Below the pieces are notes generated by a model. The model had not been told where the DNA came from and ran no database searches. It was given only the letters and a program-made list of their open reading frames with translations. Source: an uncultured Bacteroidales bacterium (GTDB taxonomy: Bacteria > Bacteroidota > Bacteroidia > Bacteroidales > Bacteroidaceae). Taken from it: 37,889 nucleotides of DNA. Below, piece by piece: positions 23,854-32,336 of this stretch. The position numbers and the translations under genes were made by a program. The stretch is from positions 1 to 37,889 of the forward strand of contig CACWIN010000015.1 in NCBI GenBank assembly GCA_902760965.1. Reading direction: 5' to 3'. How positions within the stretch are numbered: position 1 is the stretch's first letter; each line of letters begins with the position of its first letter.

Positions 23854-24321
23854 TCACTTTACTGACAGCTTGCCATGGTAAGAAGTGGGATAACTGCCAA
23901 AATTGAGCGAGAATGAGATGCTGTCGCCTATAATCTGTCCCTGGAATGATGTTACCTTGTAACGCTCTGTAGGACCTCCGGCCGACAACGGAATTGACTC
24001 ATCGCAAAAAAGCTCCGCTCCCTGTCCTGTCTTGCTTACTGCTATGCCGGGTACTGTAATGTCAACCTTGACCGGCATCTGGGGTACAAACTTTACCTGA
24101 TAGAATGCAATGGAAACAGAATCGCCCGCAGCGTTAGGTGTAAGGCTTATCCTGACACTGTCAGTGTCATAATCCACAGTCTGAAAGGTTACCGTCATTG
24201 TTCCCAGGTAATCTTTGTTCATTGATTTTTGCTCTTCTTGAACGGCGTTAAGTTCATCTTTGTTGTCACAACTCACAATGACCCCCATAAGGGCCAGCAA
24301 AAGGATACTGATCTTTTTCAT
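23854..24321 (-). CDS. Calycin-like-domain lipoprotein
   Basis: The protein has 155 residues with lipoprotein signal ending VIVSC (Cys18). The rest is beta-rich (YLGTMTVTFQTVDYDTDSVR, VSIAFYQVKF, IIGDSISFSLNFG) and fits the calycin-like family (PF13944-type) of small Bacteroidetes lipoproteins, a lipocalin-like eight-stranded barrel. Calycins typically bind small hydrophobic ligands. It starts 6 bases after the TonB-dependent receptor gene and is followed by a terminator, so it is the receptor's dedicated partner, in the place where SusD would sit in a glycan-uptake pair. It may capture a lipophilic ligand or metal chelate for the receptor; that is inference. Confidence 0.75.
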   Translation of the reverse strand: MKKISILLLALMGVIVSCDNKDELNAVQEEQKSMNKDYLGTMTVTFQTVDYDTDSVRISLTPNAAGDSVSIAFYQVKFVPQMPVKVDITVPGIAVSKTGQGAELFCDESIPLSAGGPTERYKVTSFQGQIIGDSISFSLNFGSYPTSYHGKLSVK

Positions 24322-24327
24322 CTTTCT

Positions 24328-26517
24328 TTATAGTTTTATTGTTATACCTGTCATTATCATCCTGGGCTTTGTTGCGGCAAAGAATTCATTGCCCACCGAC
24401 TTAAAGTAGAACGCGTTTCCCCTGGCATTTGTAAGATTCTCTCCACGAACGTATATTTCCCAGCCGGAACCCACAAGTGCAATACGTCCACCTGTCCTTA
24501 TCCTGAACTGTTCCTGTCTTGTTCCTGACTCATCCCAGTTGAACGGACCTACTCCGGCAAACGTAACATCGGCATCGACAGTTTTGTCCTTAACCTTTAT
24601 ACTATAACCTGCCGAAATGTTCAGGGTATGCTCCGGTATGTAAGGAATACGGTTTCCTGAATAATCGTTGTTGCCGTCGTTGAACCATACAAACCTTGCA
24701 TCGCACCATGACCATGCAAACTGCAAGCGGAAACCGTCACGATTCCAACCCACCTCGGTTTCGGCTCCTAAACTGCGGCTGCGGCCTGCATTTGTCATCA
24801 TCCTGCCTGTTGACATTCCAGGAGGAAAGACTGTAAGTTGCTGGTTCTGCACATCTATGCGGTACAAAGCAAATGCGGCATTGAATGTCCCTTTGCGGAT
24901 ACGTGTCCCCAGTTCCATGTTCCATGCCGTCTCGGGATCATACTCGGTATTCTGTGCCAAGACCGATACTGACGGCCTGTCCAGATATACCCCCAGGTCA
25001 CTCATCACGGCATTCATAGTCCGGTTCTGAAGGATGTCCGAGAATATCTGCGTATTGAATCCGCCTGCACGGTACCCCTTGGACAGAGTCGCGTACAGCG
25101 TAATACGGTCCGTTGCCTTGAACAACACAGAGAGTTTAGGTATCACCTCCAGGCATGAATGACTCACCGTTCCGGTGTATGGTACAGACAGTTCCTTGTA
25201 GCCGCTCATGTTAGGCACAAACCGGTAGTTAAGCCTGGCCAGGCAGTCATAGTCCATTCTGCCGCCTTCGTAGTCCAGACGAATACCTGCAGTTAGCCTC
25301 CAACGTTCAATGTCAAAGACCGATTCATGATAAACGGCGGCATTCCAGGTATCTATAAAAAAGCACGAATTCACCGGCATTTCCATGTCACTTATGGCCA
25401 GATAACCCATCGATGTAGGAATATGGCTGTTGGCGTTATCCAGGATCAGGCTCTCAATGCCGTCACACTTGAATGTTACCGGTGCATCAAGATGATTGCG
25501 CTTAAAGAAAGAGAACACTCCGGTCTGAGGCTGCCAGACAGACCGGGTATCGGACTTGCGCATGGATAGTTCCACTGTTGCAGCACCGCTGTTCTGCCTT
25601 TGCTGCAGAGTGAATACGGAACGGCTGGTATAATCCTGGTCCATATGCATGTCATCGGCCAGGATCTGGACCGATGCGGCGGCCTGGGTGGTTATGGACT
25701 TACCGTTGTATTTGAGTGTATATCCGTCAATTAGAGAGAGGCGGCTGTAACCGCTCTCATCATTATATGATACCGGGTATTGCGTGTCATCTTTCCACTG
25801 TCCGTACGCAAAGCCTCCCTCACGAGAAACGTTAGCCATAAGCAGATTGCTCATAATGAGCCTTTCTCCTGAATGACGTTCCCATTTCCAGCGCAAGGAG
25901 AGGCCGTTGTACGGATCACAGTTGCTGTTCTTAAAGGTATTGAGAAAATATCCGTCAGTATGTCTGTATGTGGCCGACAGCGCGTTGCTGCCTATTATGA
26001 AAGCGGCACCAGCCCTGACGGTATTGGCGGTGCCGTATTCCAGATTAAAGGTTGGAGCTGCATCAGTTGCAGGTGACAGAGTAGCCAATGACAGGACCCC
26101 ACCCATTGAATTGCGGCCGTAAAGGGTCCCTTGAGGGCCACGAAGCATAGATACCTTGCTAATCCCCTCCCAATCAAAATCATACATGTTCTTGTCCAGG
26201 ACAGGAATGCCGTCAATATAAAGCCCCATTACCGGATTTTCCATCCGTGAACCCAGTCCGCGCATATATACGGTCGATGTAAGCGACGCTCCATAGTCAG
26301 GAATATGAAGTCCGGGTATCTTTTGTGACAGTGAATTGGGCCTGTATATGCCTTCCCTTTTGATTGATTCCTGCTGAATTGTTGATACCGCTCCGGCTAT
26401 ACGTTCTTCAGGGACCTGCTCCTTGAGGGCCGTAATGCTCACCTGCGGAAGTTGGAACAGGCTGTCAACCAATGGTGTTCCTGCTGTCAGAAATGATAAT
26501 AAAAGGACTGCTGTCAT
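24328..26517 (-). CDS. TonB-dependent outer-membrane receptor
   Basis: About 729 residues from the ATG (MTAVLLLSFLTAG); the in-frame TTG 21 bases upstream is less likely. A short signal peptide is followed by a plug domain (LPQVSITA, STIQQESIKREG, VYMRGLGSRMENPVMGLYID, LRGPQGTLYGRNSMGGV) and a 22-strand-type barrel with characteristic GYRAGGFNTQIF, NMELGTRIR, IPYIPEHTLNISAGYS and YVRGENLTNARG, ending GITIKL. It lacks the N-terminal carboxypeptidase-like domain of SusC proteins and no SusD gene is nearby, so it looks like a siderophore, heme or small-molecule receptor rather than a glycan importer. Between it and the upstream AraC gene are 63 bases; the calycin-like lipoprotein follows. Confidence 0.93.
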   Translation of the reverse strand: MTAVLLLSFLTAGTPLVDSLFQLPQVSITALKEQVPEERIAGAVSTIQQESIKREGIYRPNSLSQKIPGLHIPDYGASLTSTVYMRGLGSRMENPVMGLYIDGIPVLDKNMYDFDWEGISKVSMLRGPQGTLYGRNSMGGVLSLATLSPATDAAPTFNLEYGTANTVRAGAAFIIGSNALSATYRHTDGYFLNTFKNSNCDPYNGLSLRWKWERHSGERLIMSNLLMANVSREGGFAYGQWKDDTQYPVSYNDESGYSRLSLIDGYTLKYNGKSITTQAAASVQILADDMHMDQDYTSRSVFTLQQRQNSGAATVELSMRKSDTRSVWQPQTGVFSFFKRNHLDAPVTFKCDGIESLILDNANSHIPTSMGYLAISDMEMPVNSCFFIDTWNAAVYHESVFDIERWRLTAGIRLDYEGGRMDYDCLARLNYRFVPNMSGYKELSVPYTGTVSHSCLEVIPKLSVLFKATDRITLYATLSKGYRAGGFNTQIFSDILQNRTMNAVMSDLGVYLDRPSVSVLAQNTEYDPETAWNMELGTRIRKGTFNAAFALYRIDVQNQQLTVFPPGMSTGRMMTNAGRSRSLGAETEVGWNRDGFRLQFAWSWCDARFVWFNDGNNDYSGNRIPYIPEHTLNISAGYSIKVKDKTVDADVTFAGVGPFNWDESGTRQEQFRIRTGGRIALVGSGWEIYVRGENLTNARGNAFYFKSVGNEFFAATKPRMIMTGITIKL

Positions 26518-26580
26518 TGCGGGTGCAAAGATCCCCAAAAACAGCGGTGCCTTTTAGAACTGCAAATACAGAAATTAGGA

Positions 26581-27381
26581 TTATCCTTGCATGGCCTTTC
26601 TAAAGCCAGAGGGCGTTATACCCGTTTCCCGCTTAAAGAACCTTGCAAAATAGGACTGATCTTCCAGGCCCACGGCAACCGCCACATCAATTATGGGGAC
26701 CGATGTCCCGGCCAGCAGTTTCTTTGCTCTCACAATCCTTTCGGCGTCAATCCATTCCCCCACGCTACGGCCGGTGTACTGTTTAATCTGACGGCTCAGG
26801 TAGTTTTCACTTATTCCTGCAGCCTGTGCATAGGCAGAGATTGTCCCAATAGGCTGGTCTGGGTTGAACACAGACTCCAGGAAACGGTTTACCACATCGG
26901 GAACAGCCAGAGGCTTTCCGGATTTTATACGCGACAGGAAAAGGTCCAGAGCCTTTTCAACAAACACCTGGTCACCCTTGTCAAACGACTCCTGGATCAT
27001 ATTGAAAAGTTGGGCCATAAAGACCCCCTCGTCAAACCAGAAAGCCTGATGGACAGGAACGGTAAGATAGCGCAGCGGTTTGGCATCGGTAATGAACGAT
27101 GACGAGAAAGCACCGGTATATCCGGCTGCATCCCTGTAATACCTGATTGAGAACGGACACTCTGCAGGTATTATAAGTGCATGACCGGTTTGACAAAGAA
27201 AAGTGTTTCCGTAGGCCTCTACAAGGACTTCGCCGCGGGTTACATATATAAAACCAATAAGCGGCAGTTTAGCAACGGGAACATCCTGGGTATGCGCATT
27301 ATCCGGAGCATCCATCCTGCGGATAAAGAATCGGCATGACGAATAATCCATTCCGGGAGTCCAATGCGGCTTTCTGTCCAT
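26581..27381 (-). CDS. AraC-family transcriptional regulator with cupin-type N-terminus
   Basis: The protein has 266 residues. The N-terminal part (about 1-150) is a small-molecule-binding cupin-like region (PLIGFIYVTRGEVLVEAYGN, HALIIPAECPFSI), and the C-terminal 100 residues are a two-HTH AraC domain (GISENYLSRQIKQYTG, and VAVAVGLEDQSYFARFFKRETG). It is soluble and cytoplasmic. It lies upstream of and in the same direction as the TonB-dependent receptor, and divergent from the flavodoxin/AmpG/kinase genes, so it may control either or both. The promoter-like box TACCTTTG lies 23 bases before its ATG. Confidence 0.9.
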   Translation of the reverse strand: MDRKPHWTPGMDYSSCRFFIRRMDAPDNAHTQDVPVAKLPLIGFIYVTRGEVLVEAYGNTFLCQTGHALIIPAECPFSIRYYRDAAGYTGAFSSSFITDAKPLRYLTVPVHQAFWFDEGVFMAQLFNMIQESFDKGDQVFVEKALDLFLSRIKSGKPLAVPDVVNRFLESVFNPDQPIGTISAYAQAAGISENYLSRQIKQYTGRSVGEWIDAERIVRAKKLLAGTSVPIIDVAVAVGLEDQSYFARFFKRETGITPSGFRKAMQG

Positions 27382-27404
27382 ATCAATTATTCCAAATCTG
27401 TGCG

Positions 27405-27440
27405 CAAAGGTACTACTTATCCCCTTTTTTTATATGTTTG
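27405..27440. promoter_or_regulatory. Back-to-back -7 boxes of the AraC and flavodoxin genes
   Basis: On the minus strand TACCTTTG (27412-27405) precedes the AraC gene by 23 bases; on the plus strand TATGTTTG (27433-27440) precedes the flavodoxin ATG by 30 bases. Both match TAnnTTTG exactly. Clear -33 TTTG elements are absent for both, consistent with regulated promoters. Confidence 0.55.
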
Positions 27441-27470
27441 CACCCTAGAACAAAATTAAACAACTTAAAT

Positions 27471-28028
27471 ATGAAGAAAAGTCTGATTCTTGCACTGATG
27501 GTTATGGTCATAACCGCATGCACAGCAAAGGAACCTAAAGTATTGATTTCTTATTTTTCAGCTTCCGGCACAACCAAGTCCCTGTCACAGGATCTGGCCA
27601 AAGCTACTGGCGCTGACCTGTTTGAGATAGAGGGAGCACAGCCCTATACCGCCGAAGATGTAAACCTGGGTAACCGTGAGGCACGCGCCTTTAAGGAGAT
27701 GGCCGATAAGGCAATGCGTCCCGAACTCAAGGAGAACCCCAAGAACCTTAAGCAGTATGATGTGGTTTACATAGGATTCCCCATCTGGGGTGATGCAGCA
27801 CCCAACATCATCAACACATTCATTGAGAAGAATGACCTTAAGGGCAAGACCGTCATTATCTTCTCAACATCAGGCAGCAGCAACCTGACCAACTCTTTCA
27901 ACAAGCTCAAGGAACAGTATCCAGACCTGAAACTGGTAGAAGGTACCACATTAAAGCGCAATCCTACCCCCGAGGCACGTCAGGCTGTAATTGACAAACT
28001 CAAGGAAGCTATTCCCGCAGAAAAGTAA
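27471..28028 (+). CDS. Lipoprotein flavodoxin
   Basis: The protein has 185 residues. A lipoprotein signal MKKSLILALMVMVITAC (Cys17) precedes a complete flavodoxin domain: VLISYFSASGTTKSLSQDLA is the FMN phosphate-binding loop, YIGFPIWGDAAPNIINTFIE contains the first flavin-stacking aromatic, and IIFSTSGSSN the second loop. Flavodoxin-fold proteins of this size use FMN as one-electron carrier or quinone reductase. The unusual point is export: the lipobox predicts anchoring outside the cytoplasm, where FMN would need to be delivered or covalently attached. The stop codon is immediately followed by the ATG of the permease gene. It starts well downstream of a good -7 box, so the longer upstream frame is not used. 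Confidence 0.88.
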   Translation: MKKSLILALMVMVITACTAKEPKVLISYFSASGTTKSLSQDLAKATGADLFEIEGAQPYTAEDVNLGNREARAFKEMADKAMRPELKENPKNLKQYDVVYIGFPIWGDAAPNIINTFIEKNDLKGKTVIIFSTSGSSNLTNSFNKLKEQYPDLKLVEGTTLKRNPTPEARQAVIDKLKEAIPAEK

Positions 28029-29294
28029 ATGGGCGCACCAAGAACATCGTGGGCATGGGTTCCCACACTCTATTTTGCCGAAGGTCTACCTTATGTGCTG
28101 GTGGTGACAGTATCTGCCATCATGTTCAAGCAGCTTGGCATAAGCAATACCGAGGTTGCTCTATACACTAGTTGGCTTTATCTGCCATGGGTAATAAAAC
28201 CATTCTGGAGCCCCTTTGTGGATCTTGTCAAGACAAAACGCTGGTGGCTGCTGCTTACACAGCTCATACTTGGAGCCGGACTGGCTGGTGTGGGCCTTAC
28301 GCTTAACACACCCAACTTTTTCCGCTGGACACTTGCCATATTATGGCTCATGGCTTTCAGTTCGGCCACGCACGACATATCCATTGACGGATTCTACATG
28401 CTTGGCCTTGACGAAGGCGAGCAGTCCATGTTTGTGGGTATCAGGAATACCGCTTACCGCATAGCCATGATTGCCGGACAAGGCGGTCTGCTTATACTTG
28501 TAGGCCTGTTCCAGAAAATGTTTGGCAGTGCCGTAAGAGCTTGGAGCCTTGGATTCCTGATTGCCGGAGGATTGATGATCCTGCTTTGGCTATATCACTC
28601 ATATATCCTCCCCCATCCGGTTGCCGACTGCACCACAGGAGTATCGGGCAAGAACATAGTAAAGGAGTTTGGAATGACTTTTGTAAGCTACTTTCAAAAG
28701 CCGTACATCATTCCGGCCCTGCTTTTCATACTATTGTTCCGTTTCCCGGAGGCTCAGATAGGCAAGATTGCCCCGTTGTTCCTGATTGACGACATTGCAA
28801 ACGGTGGTCTGGGTCTCACCACACAGCAGATTGGTTTTGCCCAAGGTACGCTTGGTGTTATAGGACTGCTGCTTGGAGGCATTCTGGGAGGTATAACCCT
28901 GTCCAAGTTCGGACTCAAGAAATGCATTTGGTTCATGGTGGCCGCAATATCGGTGCCGGATCTGGTCTATGTATATCTTAGCTGGATGCCCACTCAGAAT
29001 ATGGCTCTGATAAGCAGCTGCATATTTATTGAGCAGATGGGTTACGGTTTTGGTTTTACTGCCTACACCCTGTTCCTTATGTATTTTGCCCGTGGAGAGC
29101 ACCAGACATCGCACTATGCAATAAGCACAGGTATCATGGCACTTGGAATGATGTTGCCGGGCATGATTTCCGGCTGGCTGCAGGAGCACATGGGATACCA
29201 GTGGTTCTTTGTATGGATAATAGCATGTTGCGCCGTAACATGTGTAGTATCGGCACTGATCAAATATGAACCTGATTTTGGAAAAAAGCAATGA
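28029..29294 (+). CDS. AmpG/MurT-like MFS permease
   Basis: The protein has 421 residues with about 12 transmembrane helices. The start WVPTLYFAEGLPYVLVVTVS and ATHDISIDGFYMLGLDEGEQ are typical of the AmpG branch of the major facilitator superfamily, which imports anhydro-muropeptides or amino sugars released from peptidoglycan. It directly abuts the flavodoxin gene (TAA-ATG) and overlaps the kinase gene by ATGA. The permease-kinase pair resembles the MurNAc transporter/kinase pair (murT-murK) described in Tannerella forsythia; no murQ etherase is in the window. Import substrate is inferred from family and neighbour. Confidence 0.88.
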   Translation: MGAPRTSWAWVPTLYFAEGLPYVLVVTVSAIMFKQLGISNTEVALYTSWLYLPWVIKPFWSPFVDLVKTKRWWLLLTQLILGAGLAGVGLTLNTPNFFRWTLAILWLMAFSSATHDISIDGFYMLGLDEGEQSMFVGIRNTAYRIAMIAGQGGLLILVGLFQKMFGSAVRAWSLGFLIAGGLMILLWLYHSYILPHPVADCTTGVSGKNIVKEFGMTFVSYFQKPYIIPALLFILLFRFPEAQIGKIAPLFLIDDIANGGLGLTTQQIGFAQGTLGVIGLLLGGILGGITLSKFGLKKCIWFMVAAISVPDLVYVYLSWMPTQNMALISSCIFIEQMGYGFGFTAYTLFLMYFARGEHQTSHYAISTGIMALGMMLPGMISGWLQEHMGYQWFFVWIIACCAVTCVVSALIKYEPDFGKKQ

Positions 29295-30142
29295 AACTTG
29301 TTGTTGACAGCGGTTCAACAAAAACCGATTGGGGATTTTTTAACACCCCCAGCGACCTGAAGGTTTACAAGACACAGGGCATGAACCCTTTGCACCTTCA
29401 TGGCGATGAACTTAAAGACATAATATCACACGAACTTCTGGATAATTATCCCGAAATAAAGCCCGACCAGATCTCGGAGATGTTCTTTTACGGGTCCGGT
29501 TGTGCAAACAAGACCATGTGCTCGCAAATGGAGGCAATCCTGAGAGAATTCTTCCCGAATGCGTCCATTACGGTCGACAGCGATATGCTTGGTGCCGCCC
29601 GTGCCCTGTGCGGTCATTCCGAAGGTGTGGCATGCGTTCTGGGAACCGGCTCCAATTCCTGCCTGTACAACGGCAAGACAATCAAGGACCAGGTCCCCTC
29701 GCTGGGATATATTCTTGGCGATGAGGGAAGCGCAGTTGCGTTAGGCCGCAGGCTCATTGGAGACTGCTTTAAGCGCCAGCTCCCCGAATCGGTCAGCAAG
29801 GAGTTCATGGACAAGTATTCCCTGACCAGGGATATTGTACTGGAAAACGTTTACCGAAAGCCCATGGCAAACCGATATATTGCCAGTTTTGCAACCTTCC
29901 TTATTGACAAACGAGACAATCCGGGGGTTCACAAACTATTGGTACAGTGCTTCTCGGAGTTCTTTACCCGCAATGTAATGAGTTACCACAAGCCATGGAT
30001 GCCGGTTCACTTTGTAGGTTCACTTGCCAACAGTTTTTCGGATGAGCTTAAAGAGGCTGCCGATTCCCTGGGTATGACCATAGGAAAAATAGAGGCCAGC
30101 CCCATGAAAGGACTGGTTGATTATCACGGTTCAGCCGACTGA
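29291..30142 (+). CDS. BadF/BadG-family amino-sugar kinase (MurK/NagK-like)
   Basis: The protein has 283 residues of the ASKHA fold. Phosphate-1 loop DSGSTKTDWGFF, the connect region DSDMLGAARAL, phosphate-2 loop LGTGSNSCLY and adenosine motif FVGSLAN are all present, with GDEGSAVALGRRLIGD typical of N-acetylglucosamine/N-acetylmuramate kinases. The likely reaction is ATP-dependent 6-phosphorylation of GlcNAc or MurNAc entering through the permease it overlaps (ATGA). Its stop lies 7 bases from the end of the convergent phosphopantetheinyl transferase gene, with no hairpin between them. Confidence 0.88.
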   Translation: MKLVVDSGSTKTDWGFFNTPSDLKVYKTQGMNPLHLHGDELKDIISHELLDNYPEIKPDQISEMFFYGSGCANKTMCSQMEAILREFFPNASITVDSDMLGAARALCGHSEGVACVLGTGSNSCLYNGKTIKDQVPSLGYILGDEGSAVALGRRLIGDCFKRQLPESVSKEFMDKYSLTRDIVLENVYRKPMANRYIASFATFLIDKRDNPGVHKLLVQCFSEFFTRNVMSYHKPWMPVHFVGSLANSFSDELKEAADSLGMTIGKIEASPMKGLVDYHGSAD

Positions 30143-30149
30143 ACCCGCA

Positions 30150-30752
30150 CTACCTGTTGAATACAGCGACCGATACCGCGTAACCTTTGTCAAGGTTCAA
30201 AGTGGTATCGGTCTTTGTTTTGTCTGTGAGAATATCGTGCAGATTATCAGTGATACCTGTACCCAACAGTTTGAATACCGCCTCCTTACGGGTCCAGTAT
30301 GCTGCAAACGTCTGTTCGGGTGACTGGGATGCAATGATATCGGCCTTTTGAGTGGCGTTCATTGTCTTGTCAAGAAGAGTCTCGTTAAAATGGCGGAACC
30401 CTTCCACATCTATACCCACCGGATTGCCGCTGACACCAACCGCAATTGCCTTTTGGCAATGACTTATACTGAAATGCACATTGGGATAGTCTGCAAGATA
30501 CGGCTTGCCGTGTTCTGCTATGGATATCTTGAAATCTGTTATTCCAAACCTGCTTTCAAGCAGTCCGGAAAGCATAAGATATGACTTTAGACAGGCAAAA
30601 CGCCCGAATGTATGCCTGAACTTAAGCGCCTGGCTGCGGCGCGGTTCAGGAACAAGGGGAATCATACGCTCAACCTGTTCATCGGTACACAGAGTCATAT
30701 CATCAAACAATGATATGCTCACCTCACCTGACAGGTCACTCCCCTGAGCCAT
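30150..30752 (-). CDS. 4'-phosphopantetheinyl transferase (Sfp type)
   Basis: The protein has 200 residues. Family motifs are GKPYLADYPNVHFSISHC, the metal-binding VGIDVE, and WTRKEAVFKLLG with the catalytic Glu and Lys. It transfers phosphopantetheine from CoA to a carrier protein serine. The Sfp size (about 200-240) distinguishes it from AcpS (about 125), so it may serve the primary fatty-acid ACP or a secondary pathway; no carrier protein or PKS/NRPS is nearby. It follows DUF1846 by 5 bases in the same operon. Confidence 0.93.
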   Translation of the reverse strand: MAQGSDLSGEVSISLFDDMTLCTDEQVERMIPLVPEPRRSQALKFRHTFGRFACLKSYLMLSGLLESRFGITDFKISIAEHGKPYLADYPNVHFSISHCQKAIAVGVSGNPVGIDVEGFRHFNETLLDKTMNATQKADIIASQSPEQTFAAYWTRKEAVFKLLGTGITDNLHDILTDKTKTDTTLNLDKGYAVSVAVFNR

Positions 30753-30757
30753 AATCT

Positions 30758-32242
30758 TTAGGATTTGCCGCCGGCAAAATATTTCTTTTTGACCGGGTCA
30801 CAGGTCAGGCCCACGCCCAGTTTGCGGAATATCTTGCGGTCAACCTCGCTGAGAAGTACCGTACAATGAACCTGACAGCCGCGCAGTTCGGGCAGCATTT
30901 CAAGGGCTTTGCGGCAATTATCATCCTGCTGGCTCAATATGGAGAGCGCCACCAGGACCTCGTCGGTATGCAGGCGGGGGTTGTTGCCGTGAAGATAATC
31001 AACCTTGGTCTTTTGGATAGGCTCAATCATGTTCTGGGCAATAAGCTTCACGTTATGGTCAATGCCTGCCAGATACTTGGTAGCATTGAGTATAAGAGCT
31101 GCGCTGGGACCCAGAAGGGCTGTAGTCTTTGAGGTTATGATTGTTCCGTCACTCAGTTCCATTGCGGCAGCCGGCACACCGGTCTCATCCTGACGCTGCT
31201 TGGCTGCAACGGTGGTACGGCGGGTAGCTGTGGTTATTCCCGCCTTGTTCATGAGCAAGGCAATCTTGTTGACCTCGGTCTCGTTTGTCTTGCCGCTGGC
31301 CATATCACCAAGTGCGGTATAGTAACGGCGTATCACCTCATCCTTGGCGGCACGGCAGCATACCTCATCATCACTGATGCAGAAGCCAGCCATGTTGACA
31401 CCCATATCGGTAGGTGACTTATACGGATTGTGGCCGTAAATGCCTTTAAACAAGGCATCCAGCACAGGGAATATCTCTATATCGCGGTTGTAGTTTACGG
31501 TAGTCTTGCCGTAAGCCTCCAGATGGAACGGGTCAATCATGTTCACATCGTCAAGATCGGCCGTAGCAGCCTCGTATGCTATGTTCACGGGATGGTTCAG
31601 AGGCAGGTTCCAAATGGGGAATGTCTCAAATTTGGAATAACCGGCCTTGACACCGTGTTTCTGCTCCTGATACAGCTGGCTCAGACAGACTGCCATCTTT
31701 CCGCTACCGGGACCGGGGGCAGTGACAACCACCAGAGGACGCGATGTAACAACGTAATCGTTACGGCCGAATCCCTCATCGGAAGCGATAAGAGGCACAT
31801 TGTTGGGGTAACCCTCAATGATATAGTGCACATAGGTAACAATACCAAGACGTTTAAGGCGCTCGCGGAAGGCATCGGCACTGGCCTGACCGTTATAGTG
31901 GGTAATTACCACCGATCCAACCAGCAGGCCACGGCTCTGGAACTCCTCCCTTAGACGGAGCACATCCATATCGTAAGTTATGCCCAGGTCGCTGCGCACT
32001 TTGTTCTTTTCAATGTCAACGGCACTGATTACAATCACAATCTCAGCATAATCGCTGAGTTGCTTAAGCATACGCAACTTACTGTCAGGCTGGAAACCGG
32101 GAAGGACGCGGCTGGCGTGATGGTCGTCAAACAGTTTGCCGCCGAACTCAAGATAAAGCTTGTCACCGAACTGAGCTATGCGCTCTTTGATGTGTTCAGA
32201 CTGTATCCTCAGATACTTTTCGTTGTCAAATCCGTATATCAT
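30758..32242 (-). CDS. DUF1846 family protein
   Basis: The protein has 494 residues from MIYGFDNEKYLRIQSEH; an in-frame extension upstream to 32527 is rejected because it would read through the promoter region and lie opposite the next gene. The whole protein fits DUF1846, a cytoplasmic family of about 500 residues: FGGKLFDDHHASRVLPGF, a P-loop-like TAPGPGSGKMAVCLSQLY, KAGYSKFETFPIWNLPL and a C-terminal RLHTDEVLVALSILSQQ. The glycine-rich GPGSGK suggests nucleotide binding, but the reaction is unknown. Phosphopantetheinyl transferase follows after 5 bases. Confidence 0.9.
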   Translation of the reverse strand: MIYGFDNEKYLRIQSEHIKERIAQFGDKLYLEFGGKLFDDHHASRVLPGFQPDSKLRMLKQLSDYAEIVIVISAVDIEKNKVRSDLGITYDMDVLRLREEFQSRGLLVGSVVITHYNGQASADAFRERLKRLGIVTYVHYIIEGYPNNVPLIASDEGFGRNDYVVTSRPLVVVTAPGPGSGKMAVCLSQLYQEQKHGVKAGYSKFETFPIWNLPLNHPVNIAYEAATADLDDVNMIDPFHLEAYGKTTVNYNRDIEIFPVLDALFKGIYGHNPYKSPTDMGVNMAGFCISDDEVCCRAAKDEVIRRYYTALGDMASGKTNETEVNKIALLMNKAGITTATRRTTVAAKQRQDETGVPAAAMELSDGTIITSKTTALLGPSAALILNATKYLAGIDHNVKLIAQNMIEPIQKTKVDYLHGNNPRLHTDEVLVALSILSQQDDNCRKALEMLPELRGCQVHCTVLLSEVDRKIFRKLGVGLTCDPVKKKYFAGGKS

Positions 32243-32251
32243 AACGGACTG

Positions 32252-32310
32252 CGAAGATATGAAATATAAATGGTTATTTAAATAGTCAATCCCATTTTTT
32301 ATTAACTTCG
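32252..32310. promoter_or_regulatory. Divergent promoter-like boxes between DUF1846 and the MG2-like pair
   Basis: Minus strand: TATCTTCG (32259-32252) with TTTA 19 bases upstream, 9 bases from the DUF1846 ATG. Plus strand: TAACTTCG (32303-32310) with TTTA 22 bases upstream, 26 bases from the ATG at 32337. Both are one-mismatch forms of TAnnTTTG. Confidence 0.4.
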
Positions 32311-32336
32311 CGCCTGCAATAATACACTGGGCTGTA

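Noticed and set aside
24328-26517. Polysaccharide utilisation locus (SusC/SusD)
   Set aside because: No SusD-like gene or glycoside hydrolase nearby, and the receptor lacks the SusC N-terminal domain.
28731-29321. 196-codon minus-strand frame
   Set aside because: Antisense to the AmpG-like permease; Cys/Tyr/His-rich shadow composition.
31430-31954. 174-codon plus-strand frame
   Set aside because: Antisense to DUF1846, which has clear family motifs.
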